64,000 nucleotides of DNA from Excoecaria cochinchinensis (Eukaryota; Streptophyta; Magnoliopsida; Malpighiales; Euphorbiaceae): positions 930,001 to 994,000 of the forward strand of contig CANTUQ010000076.1 of the NCBI GenBank assembly GCA_947683425.1, read 5' to 3'. The stretch's first letter is position 1, and each line of letters begins with the position of its first letter. The translations under genes were made by a program, and so were the position numbers. Under the pieces are notes generated by a model that was not told the origin of the DNA, made no database searches, and worked only from the letters and a program-made list of their open reading frames with translations. This document shows, piece by piece, positions 45,669 through 56,024 of this stretch.

Positions 45669-45921
45669 TGTCTGTACACTCGTTATCCACTATCTAGAGT
45701 CAGCAGGTGTTCTTTAAATGTTTATTTGAACTGCTTTGATCTGATTTGGCTATAAAAGGATTATCTGAATGAATATGATTATGAAATACTGATTGTATGG
45801 CTTTATTACATGAGCATGTTTATATGGATTATGTTATAGCCTTTGTATTCTGCCATTGTGAATGTGTTATGCCTTGACGACCATTGTGAATGGCCGTCCA
45901 TTATTTATGTTTGTTTCCCCA

Positions 45922-45960
45922 CTAAGCGTTTTACGCTTAGCACGGTGTTTTTACCCGTGC
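45922..45960 (+). other. Conserved double hairpin in Tek-C LTR
   Basis: CTAAGCGT/ACGCTTAG with a TTT loop (45922-45940), then GCACGG/CCGTGC (45940-45960). The right LTR copy is at 53191-53229. Confidence 0.8.
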
Positions 45961-46364
45961 AGGTGCGGAAGGAGTTTTGCTTTGAGGGAGTCGCCGTCAT
46001 CAAGCCAACACAGAAGGGTTTTAGTGTAGGGCTCAGTTTTGTATTAGTGATGATTCTTTTTGTATAGGACTCTCTGTATCAGTTTTGTTTCTGCTTCCGC
46101 AATTGTAATTATATTTTGGTTATGTAATATTATTTTGTTTCAGCTTGTTGATCAGATCATTATTGTAATAATTTATTATAGTAATGCATGATCAGCTTTT
46201 GCTTTCTGCATGTAAAGTTTTTAATTATTCTGTATTTCTGAATGTATGTTATGAATGGATGTATGTTTTGCTTTGCTATTTCGTGGTGATACCTTGACTC
46301 ATACGGCATCTCACTCCTTATCGGATGGGATCGCCTATGTATGGGAAGGGGGTGTTGCAGTTTG

Positions 46365-46376
46365 TGGTATCAGAGC
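46365..46376 (+). other. Tek-C primer binding site
   Basis: TGGTATCAGAGC, the initiator-methionine tRNA site, five bases after the LTR end. Confidence 0.92.
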
Positions 46377-46481
46377 ATAGGTTTAGGCATTTCTGGGTGT
46401 TATTGTGATTGTTCTGAGTTTCTTAGATGTGTATGTGTCTAGTTCTGTGTTGGCTGATACGGTTGTTTCTTGTTTGTTTAG

Positions 46482-49400
46482 ATGGCTTCTAATTCTGTTC
46501 GTGGATCACGCGAGGAGTCCGCCGAGAGTGTGAATCCTCCAGTTGTGGATCCGTCTGTTTCTGTTACTGTGTCGACTCAGCATGCTAGGGTCCAGCCCGA
46601 GGCCGCAGCCATGCCGTTAGAGGCTATGTTCAGGTTGCATCAGGACATGGCTAGGGTTTTGGAGAGAGTGACTGCTCCTAGAGCACCCATGGAGAATTTG
46701 AGAAGGGCAAGAGTTGAGGATTTCTATGGTACTGGTTTAAATGAATCTGAGATGGCAGAGAGATGGTTAGATAAAGTAAAGCGTGCTTTGAGAGAGATTC
46801 GGTGTCCTCCTAACCAGCAGGCAGAGTGTACATTAGTTCTTCTGCAGGGGTCTGCTTTTGAGTGGTGGGAATTAGTTTCCAGGCATCCTCAGCTACCGAA
46901 TCCGATTACCTGGGAGTTCTTTGAGGGTGAGTTCACAAAGAAGTATATTACTCAGACTTATAGAGATTCGAGATGGGCGCAGTTTTTGAGTTTGAAACAG
47001 AGGGCCATGTCTGTAGCAGATTATGAGAAGGAGTTCAACAGGTTATCTCGCTATGCCCCACGTGGAGTTATGACTGATGACTTTAGATGCAAGCATTTCG
47101 AGGCAGGGTTAAATGAGTCTTTGAAGATTGCTTTGATTTCTCTGATGTGCATACCTAGGGTAAGTTATTATCAGATTGTAGAGGCTGCTGTGCGAGCTGA
47201 GTTATCATAGACTGTCTTGAGAGAGAGAGCTCAGAGGAGGAGTTCTTCTCGTGGAGGATCTTCTTCGGGTAAGAGATCTAGGAACCCGCAGGATGAGTCG
47301 GCATCTGGTCCGGCTTCTAGAGGTAGACGACAGGGTTCTACAGCTGTGTCAGGTTCTGGTAGGGGAGGTAAATCTGATGCCATACCTATTTGTGAGAATT
47401 GCAGCAAGGCTCACCGGGGTGAGTGTAGGTGGCTCACTGGGGGATGTTTTAGATGTGGGAGCACTGAGCACCGTGTGGCTAGTTGTCCCCAGTCGATTGA
47501 GGATTCAGGACCTCAGGGAGGAGCTAGTAGGGTTAGTTCGAATGCTTCTCAGGCTACCCGAGGTAGAGGCCGAGGTAGAGGTCGAGGTGGACGGCATAGA
47601 GATGGAGTTGCTTCTGAGACTATTGAGCGTCCTCCTCAGGGTGCCGTTAGAGCCTATGCCATGAGAGCCAGAGATGAGCAGGATGCACCTGATGTTATTG
47701 CTGGTAAGTTCCTACTCCATGACACTGAGTTATATGCTCTAATTGATCCTGGTTCCACACACTCATATTTGTGCGCGGATAAAATTGTTGATAAATTGCA
47801 TTCTGTTGATCAGTTAGATTATGAGATTTGTTTGACCAGTCCATTAGGGCATAATGTCAGTGTGAGTAGAGTTTTTAGGAGTTGTCCTCTGATTGTTGAG
47901 GGAGTTGTGCTTCCAGCGGATTTGATCGAGTTACCCTTCAGAGAGTTTGATCTGATTCTGGGTATGAACTGGTTGGGTAAGCACCGGGCTGTAGTTGATT
48001 GCCATAGGAAGACAGTTGTACTTCGGGATAGAAGTCAGTCTCTTGTGTTTCTAAAAGGTTTGGGTGCTAGTTCGTTGAATAATGTGATTTCTGCGATGCA
48101 AGCTAAGAGATTCATCAGGAAAGGATGTGAGGCTTTTCTAGCAGTTGTGTTAGATTCTAAGAGGGATCAGGTTCAGATTGAGGACATTCCTATAGTGCGG
48201 GATTTTAGTGATGTGTTCCCGAGCGAGTTGCCTGGTTTGCCTCCTGAGCGAGAGGTTGAGTTGTCCATTGAGATTATGCCAGGTACTGCACCTATTTCGA
48301 GAGCACCTTATCGGATGGTTCCTGTAGAGTTGAGGGAACTTAAATCTCAGCTACAAGAGTTATTGGATAAGGGGTTTATTCGACCTAGCATATCTCCATG
48401 GGGAGCTCCAGTGCTGTTTGTCAAGAAGAAAGATGGATCCCTACGGATGTGTATTGACTACCGGCAGATTAATAAAGTTTCAGTGAAGAACAAGTATCCG
48501 TTGCCTAGGATTGAGGATTTGTTTGATCAGCTTCGAGGTGCGGGTGTCTTCTCCAAGATAGATCTTCGATCAGGGTACTATCAGTTACGAGTTCAGGATG
48601 CAGATGTGGTTAAGACTGCATTTCGGACTAGGTATGGCCACTATGAGTTTCTTATGATGCCGTTTGGTTTGACAAATGCTCCAGCGGCTTTTATGGATCT
48701 GATGAACCGTGTGTTTAGGCCATACTTAGATCGATTTGTAGTAGTGTTCATTGATGACATCTTGGTATATTCTAAGGATGAGAGTGAGCATGAGGAGCAT
48801 CTCCGGTTGGTTTTGCAGATGTTGAGAGAGCATCAGTTGTTTGCTAAGCTTAGCAAGTGTGATTTCTAGCTTCGAGAAGTATCATTCTTGGGTCACATTG
48901 TTTCAGCTAGAGGTATTCAGGTAGATCCAGCCAAGATTGAGGCGATAGTTGATTGGAAAGCGCCTCGAAATGTTCAGGAAGTGAGGAGTTTCCTCGGTTT
49001 AGCAGGTTACTACCGTCGGTTCGTTAAAGGATTTTCTGTGATTGCTGCTCCTATGACTAGATTGTTGAGGAAAGGAGTCAGATTTGAGTGGTCAGACAGG
49101 TGTCAGTCTTGTTTTGATCGGTTAAAGCAGTTGCTTGTTGAGGCTCCTATCCTTACTCAACCCATCTCGGGTAAGGAGTTTGTTAATTATAGTGATGCTT
49201 CTGGAGTTGGTCTTGGATGTGTGCTGATGCAGGAAGGAAAAGTAGTGGCTTATGCTTCTCGACAGTTGAAGCCACATGAGAGGAACTATCCGACGCATGA
49301 TTTAGAGTTGGCAGCTGTGATCTTTGCCTTGAAGATTTGGCGTCATTACCTGTATGGGGAAAAGTGTAGGATCTTCTCGGACCACAAGAGTTTGAAGTAC

Positions 49401-51113
49401 TTCCTTTCACAGAAAGAGTTGAACATGAGATAGCGGCGTTGGCTTGAGTTATTTAAGGACTACGACTGCATTGTGGATTACCATCCTGGTAAGGCCAATG
49501 TAGTCGCCGATGCTTTGAGTCGGAAGTCAGTTTCAGCTTTGTTCTTGAGGCGATTCAGATGGCGATTTGGTTCAGATGGGGCTTTGATTGCTCAGTTGCG
49601 TGTGAAGCCTACATTGAGACAGAGGATTGTGGATGCTCAGAGAGACGATGTGAGGCTTCAGCAGATTATGCACGAGGTTAGATTGGGTAAGCCATCAGAG
49701 TTCTCAGTTCAGGATGAGGTACTTATGTTCAGAGATCGCTTGTGTGTGCCAGAATCTGAGGATTTGAGGAGACAGCTCATGAGTGAGGCGCATAGTTCAG
49801 TCTTTACTATGCATCCGGGCAGTGAGAAGATGTATAGAGGCATGAAGCAATTCTATTGGTGGTCCGGTATGAAGCGTGATATAGTGGATTTTGTTTCCAA
49901 GTGCTTGACTTGTCAGCAGGTAAAGGCCGAGCATCAGGTTCCTTCAGGTTTGCTTATGCCTTTATCCATTCCTGAGTGGAAATGGGATGACATCGCCATG
50001 GACTTTGTTTCTGGTTTACCTTTGACTCAGAGGAAGCGTGACTCAGTTTGGGTTATTGTGGATCGGCTTACGAAATCAGCTCACTTTCTGCCGGTTAGAG
50101 TGGACTACTCCATGGATAGATTAGCCAGGATCTATGTAGATGAGATAGTTCGGTTGCATGGTGTGCCTTTGTCCATAGTATCAGATCGGGATCCGAGGTT
50201 TACTTCCAAGTTTTGGAAGGAGTTACAGAGAGCTTTGGGCACTAGGTTGAACTTCAGTACAGCGTTTCATCCTCAGACCGATGGTCAGTCAGAGCGAGTT
50301 ATTCAGATTCTGGAGGATATGATGAGAGCTTGTGCTTTGGATTTTCCGGGTAGTTGGGACAGATATGTATCGTTGATGGAGTTTGCCTACAACAACAGTT
50401 TTCAATCGAGTATCGGTATGGCACCATATGAGGCTTTGTATGGTCGTCAGTGTAGGACTCCGATTTGTTGGACCGAGCTATCCGAGAGATCTATGATTGG
50501 ACCAGACTTGGTTAGAGATACTGAAGAGAAGATCAGAGTAGTGCAGCGGAATTTGAAGGCAGCCAAGGATCGACAGAAGTCTTACGCCAATTTGAAAAGG
50601 AAAGATGTGCATTTTGAGATCGGGGACAAGGTTTTCCTTAAGGTTTCACCTTGGAGGAAAGTGCTTCGGTTTGGCAAGAAAGGCAAGCTTAGTCCTCGTT
50701 TCATTGGACCTTATGAGATTTTGGCTAAGGTAGGACCTGTAGCCTACAGATTAGCGCTACCGATGGAGTTAGCAAAGTTGCACGATGTGTTCCATGTTTC
50801 GATGCTTCGTCGGTACAGATCAGATCCTTCGCATGTACTTTCGGTTCAGGATATCCAGGTTCAGCCAGACTTCTCTTATGATGAGGAACCGCGAGCTATT
50901 CTAGCCCGAGAGGTGAGGCAGTTGAGAAATAAGCAGATTCCGTTGGTTAAAGTGTTATGGATTCATCATGGAGTCGAAGAAGCGACTTGGGAACCAGAGG
51001 AGTCAATGAAAGCTCAGTATCCGCAGTTATTCAGTTCAGGTGAGAATTTCGAGGACAAAATTCTTATTAGTAGGGGAGAGTTGTCACACCCCGTTTGCCC
51101 CCTAGTAGAATGA
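46482..51113 (+). pseudogene. gag-pol: Tek-C gag-pol polyprotein with three in-frame TAG codons
   Basis: A single frame of 1544 codons; stops only at codons 243 (47208), 796 (48867) and 984 (49431). In order: capsid (about 60-230), two zinc knuckles (CENCSKAHRGEC at 304-315 and CFRCGSTEHRVASC at 322-335), protease (LIDPGSTHSYL, Asp 422), RT (FIDDILVYS, catalytic pair 758-759), RNase H (YSDASG, Asp 905), integrase (His 1104 and 1111, Cys 1141 and 1144; Asp 1174, Asp 1235, Glu 1271, spacing 35) and a chromodomain (about 1471-1517). It would make all proteins for replication; the chromodomain directs insertion to heterochromatin. The frame ends 32 bases inside the 3' LTR. The length is normal for Tekay. 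The three TAGs make it inactive unless read through. Confidence 0.95.
51071..51081 (+). other. Tek-C polypurine tract
   Basis: TAGGGGAGAG lies directly before the right LTR and within the pol frame, so the priming site is also coding. Confidence 0.8.
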
Positions 51114-53628
51114 GCCTGTCTGTCTGTATGTGTAAGCATTCGCATGTGTTCAACATTTCATAAGGGTATTTTAGTAAAATGTATGTTTTTGGGTTTATTA
51201 TTATGTGGGTGCATACATGGCATTAGTGTGTTTATTAAGTGAGAAATACTTGGGTGTGTGTGTTTATGCCATTGTAGGGTACTTTAATTACAAGTGCATT
51301 AGGTATGTGTGATGTGTGTGGAATTTTAATGTGAGTGGTTAGCTTCACCAATAGGTAATGGACACTTACTTAGGTTAAAGAAAAGAAAAAGAAAAAGGAA
51401 AGAAAGAAAAGGAATTGGCAGATTCACGTTCTTTCTTCACTTGTCTTCTTCTTTTTCCTTTCCTTTTTCCCTAAGGGCTCTTGTGTGTGGATTCAAGATT
51501 TTATTGGTGAAGTTAATCTCTCTTGGCATTCCCTAGCTTGGTAAGTGCATATCCTTGTCTTTATCTTGCTGTAATTCTTCATCTTCTTCTTCTTCCTTAA
51601 GTTTAGGCTTAACTTAGGGTTTACTTTGTGAATGTTCTTGTTGTGATGTTTTTAGCTGAAGCTCCTCGTGATCCAAAGGGTAAAGAGGTTGCTGGACCTA
51701 GTGGAGCTAAGTGATAGAAGTTTAGAATTCAGGTTTGGGAATTTTTGATTTTGTTTTGTGTGATTTTAAGTTTACTGTAAAATTTAGGGTTTATATGTTC
51801 TTGATGAATTTGAATGCAAATACCCTTGATTAGGTTGACTGAATACTGGTTTGAGTTGTTTATATGTTGTTTGAATTGTTTGGGATCTTTCTTGAAAAGT
51901 ATGAGTTGATTTGTATGGTTTTAAATCAAATTTGGATTGATTTTATTGTTCTGGAAATTCTGAAAATCGAGTTCTGTCAAAAATCCCGTTTTTCCTGATG
52001 CTGTCGCGCGACTCGCCAAGAAGAGAGGCAAGTCACGAGACGTGACCTCAAGTCACATCGCGTGACCTCAAGTCACGTCGCGTGACCTGCCAGCTTGAGG
52101 CTGGTCGCGGGTTGTGGCTGCCTGTCACAACTCTTGACCAGTTGAGATGAAGCCAGTCACGAGACGTGACTCCCCGTCACGCCACGTGACCGGCTGAGGG
52201 AAGGCAAGTCGCGTAATAGCTAAAGAGAAGCATGTCACGAGACGTGACGACCAGTCACGTCGCGTGACCTGCGAGAGTGCTGAAGCAAGTCACGAGACGT
52301 GACGTCCAGTCACGTCGCGTGACCTGCGAGGGCGCTGCGTGATCTGCGAGATCACGTCGCGTGATCTGTGAGGGACGAGGCGTGATCAGCGAGTGATGTC
52401 GTCTGATCCACGAGGGGCAGAGCAAGTCACGAGACGTGACCCTCAGTCACGTCGCGTGACCTGCCCTGTGAGGAGGCCAGTCATGCCTTGTGACCAGCCA
52501 ATCTCGCCCGTTTCCCCGTTTTGCTCTTTTTCCGAAATTTCCCAGCTTTCGACTCAAAAATAAATCTAGTATTTTCTTTTGAATGAATTTATACTGTGGT
52601 ATAATGCCTGTCATACTTGTATATACTCTGATTTGAATAATATCATGAATTTCTGATGAATACTATTCTGTACCCTGAAATGTGATCTGTTTGACGCATA
52701 ACCTGCTAGAGTCAAGTAAGTGGATAGTTAGGCATGCCTAATAGAGTCTGTTAGCTGCAGCCCATAGTTCTGTTTGGACCCCGTTCAGGTCCCCGTTTGG
52801 TTCCTCGCGAACCCTTTTCTGTATTGGATCTTGTTTAAGGTCCCTTTTGAAAATATCTGTGAAAGTTAAAGTATAATGGTTTAATCGATTCGTACCCATA
52901 ACGTACTGTCTGTAATCGGCTCGTACCCGGAAAGTACTGTCTGTACACTCGTTATCCACTATCTAGAGTCAGCAGGTGTACTTTAAATGTTTATTTGAAC
53001 TGCTTTGATCTGATTTGGCTATAAAAGGATTATCTGAATGAATATGATTATGAAATACTGATTGTATGGCTTTATTACATGAGCATGTTTATATGGATTA
53101 TGTTATAGCCTTTGTATTCTGCCATTGTGAATGTGTTATGCCTTGACGACCATTGTGAATGGCCGTCCATTATTTATGTGTGTTTCCCCACTAAGCGTTT
53201 TACGCTTAGCACGGTGTTTTTACCCGTGCAGGTGCGGAAGGAGTTTTGCTTTGAGGGAGTCGCCGTCATCAAGCCAACACAGAAGGGTTTTAGTGTAGGG
53301 CTCAGTTTTGTATTAGTGATGATTCTTTTTGTATAGGACTCTCTGTATCATTTTTGTTTCTGCTTCCGCAATTGTAATTATATTTTGGTTATGTAATATT
53401 ATTTTGTTTCAGCTTGTTGATCAGATCATTATTGTAATAATTTATTATAGTAATGCATGATCAGCTTTTGCTTTCTGCATGTAAAGTTTTTAATTATTCT
53501 GTATTTTTGAATATATGTTATGAATGGATGTATGTTTTGCTTTGCTATTTCGTGGTGATACCTTGACTCATACGGCATCTCACTCCTTATCGGATGAGAT
53601 CGCCTACGTATGGGAAGGGGGTGTTACA
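51082..53628 (+). mobile_element. Tek-C right LTR (2547 bp)
   Basis: It starts TGTCACACCCC and ends GGTGTTACA. It is nearly identical to 43833-46359, with scattered substitutions and one extra 20-base palindrome unit. The palindrome cluster is at 52003-52500, the stem-loop array at 52776-52937 and the double hairpin at 53191-53229. Small frames such as 53112-53336 are repeated in both LTRs only by copying. Confidence 0.94.
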
Positions 53629-54650
53629 GATATAATTCCTGAAGAGAGAAAAATTCTGAGAGCAAAAAAAAAAAAAAGAAAAAGAAAAAAAGAAAAAGAA
53701 AACAAAGCAAAAACTAGTTGCAATTAGGGGATTGGATGAAAACTCACTAAAAGCACTAGAACCTTTCTGATTACACATCAAAGTGATCTCTGGATAAGGC
53801 TGAACCTAAAAAATGATTTAGGCAACCATTTCTTTGTATAGCTCTCTAAATGACCATTTCCTATGTTTTGCAATCGCTTACTAGCCGTTGAGCCTTTATG
53901 CTGGTATGCTAAATGCGTACCGATTTTATTGTTATACATATTGAAACTACCCTTTGCCTAAAACGATTTTTACCCCGCTTAAAAAAATGGCCGCTCTAGT
54001 AAGAATGGATGTACATCATTGATAATTCTTTGGGTTATCAAAAAATACCCTGGTAAGGATGAGTTTACACTTCGGGAAGACGGTTTTAGTCATGCGCAAA
54101 AGACATGAGCTCATAAAATAAAATAAAATGAAATAAAATAAAAAATAAAAAATAAAAAATAAAAAATAAAAATAAAAATAAAATAAATAAATAAAAAAGA
54201 GAAAAAATAAAAAGAAATAGAGCTCAAGATAGTGACCACTTGGCGAGTTTTGACGATTATCTTTTCAATTGTTATTCTGATCTTGATGAGCTAAAATGTT
54301 ATTGAGCCCAAATTCAATAATACCTTTGTATATGCAACTGAGCTGAGAACGGTTCACCCATCAGTCGAGTAAATATTGTGGCCATTTTTCTCTAGCGACC
54401 TGATCCTTCTTTGATAGCCATCCACCTAAGCCTAACGTTGTAACAAAAGTAAGACCTCTTGATTCTTAGTTCAGTCTTATCCAATTAGTGGAGATGATCT
54501 TCTAATAAGGTTCGGTATGTAGGAAGAGGCATATGGTGTTTTTTGAACCTCAAGTGGGGAGCTACAAGTGCGTTCATGCATTTGAGTTAAGTATTGTCCC
54601 CAACGTTGCATCTAGATTCCTCGTTCAAAGAATAAAATAAGGACTGAAAG
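53629..54650 (+). other. Unassigned stretch right of Tek-C
   Basis: The first 35 bases resemble the EEREKFERIL coding part of Tat pol (41898), then an A/G-rich tract (53663-53710) and AT-rich sequence with an AAATA-type simple repeat (54115-54210). No gene, LTR end or match to Tat-1 is seen. It may be remains of another insertion in Tat-3. Confidence 0.45.
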
Positions 54651-55019
54651 AAATTATTCAATCATGAAGACCCGAGAGGGCTAATTGGAGACAGGAGTTT
54701 GATGCTTACAAGATATACTCTGAGATCAGATGTAGTTTTGAATTTTGAATCGATGTTAGATAAAGATCATGTATGACAAAATCATACCAAAATGTCCACA
54801 ATCTTTGCAAATACATGTGTCATTATTTTATAGTTCATTAATAAAAAGAGAATCATCCTTCATTACTGAATGTGTGAAATCTAAGTGGCTATACTTTGCT
54901 TCTGCTCCCACTAACCAGATGCCTAAGCCGATGGATCCTATTATCTACCGTGGGGCTAAGTACCTTTCTCTTACATGCACTTATGGAAGCGAGGGTGTAG
55001 TCTCTGACCTGTAGTATGG
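54651..55019 (+). other. Tat-3 3' noncoding region
   Basis: Bases 54655-54790 match the complement of Tat-1 19640-19760, placing this after integrase in a plus-strand element. No gene is supported. Confidence 0.6.
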
Positions 55020-55560
55020 CAGTTTTGGGAAGCAGCTATGCCCAGGAGGCTATGGTACTTAGGGGTGGAGGTCGAGGATAAGATGCCACCCTAAAAAGAA
55101 AGAGGGAGCCTCACAACATCTTAAATCCCTCCAAACTGTCGAACATAACTAGAGCCAGGGGCATAGAATTGATCTTATCCGCCACCTCACCCGATCAAAC
55201 AACACCTTTGCAAGAGAAGTCGAGGGGATATAATCGTTGTTTAGGAGAAGATGTCTCAGCGAATAATTGTCGATTGCTATGGAAGGAGGCTCTGACAGTA
55301 GCTTCATTTTTTTGTAACCACACAAAAAAACAAAAAAAAAACAAAAAAAAAGAAAGAAAAGAAAAGAAAAAAGCTGCTGGATTGGGTTGGGTCCATTCCA
55401 GGAAAAAGTTAGGCATAGGGTTATGTGAAAATCCCTAAAGGGACGCATTTCCCACAAAGAAAAGCTGGTGTAAAAATCCACAAGGGATGCACTACCTTTA
55501 AAACAATGACTTCCTATAATTGGAGAGATAAGGCGGCATTACTTCGGATGACCTTCCTTC
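55020..55560 (-). pseudogene. Tat-3 antisense extra ORF, second part, decayed
   Basis: The minus strand from about 55310 encodes KLLSEPPSIAIDNYSLRHLL, equivalent to the SEPPxxxISQYSxxHFLPR region of Tat-1 and Tat-4, and then goes out of frame near 55200. Bases 55420-55510 match the intron-like sequence of Tat-4 (60357-60480), including ACACAACCC-like and GGGA..GTGT words. As in Tat-1 it opposes the element. The first part is not recognisable. Confidence 0.65.
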
Positions 55561-56024
55561 AGTCAGATAATGTACAATTCAGGACGTGAGTCAGAGTCCA
55601 GAACGGATGCTCATTGACCAGGGGGCAAAGACGCACACCTAACGGTTCTCTCTAAAGAGATTACAGGTTAGAGTCCCTAAGCTAAGATGACATTTGCTTA
55701 GATCCTCAGGAGGCATCATTCAATACGAGCGGCCAAGCCATATCCTCAACGGATCCTTAACCATATAGGACATAGTCTATCCATTGCTACATGCATTTCA
55801 TGCTATTCTTTAGCAAACATCTGCACATGGCCATTTACACTTGCATGCACAGTCCCTTGCATATTTTCCTATGCACAGTTTTGCAGGAAAGGTCCAAAAG
55901 AAGGCTACACATGCAAAAGCCAGTCAAGGACAGTTTTAACTTAGCATTAACATTCACCCAAACAAAATAAAGTCTACTCTGGTTGTTTCTTTCAATTTCT
56001 CTTGAGAAGGAGATCGCTATCTCT
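55561..56024 (+). other. Tat-3 spacer before the repeat array
   Basis: No gene or clear repeat is seen. It is probably degenerate extra-ORF and untranslated sequence. Confidence 0.4.

Larger units (their letters stand above)
43833..46359 (+). mobile_element. Tek-C left LTR (2527 bp)
   Basis: It runs from TGTCACACCCC to GGTGTTGCA. It carries the palindrome cluster GTCACGAGACGTGAC and variants (44752-45232), TATA-like words at 45310-45360, AGGCATGCCT (45461-45470), the stem-loop array (45507-45668) and the double hairpin (45922-45960). The donor-like GTAAGT of the right LTR (51541) is GCAAGT here. The first bases also code for the last ten codons of the upstream pol frame. Confidence 0.94.

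Noticed and set aside
45469..45690. A 73-codon minus-strand frame found in both Tek-C LTRs (also 52738-52959)
   Set aside because: It covers the stem-loop array; its presence twice reflects LTR duplication only.
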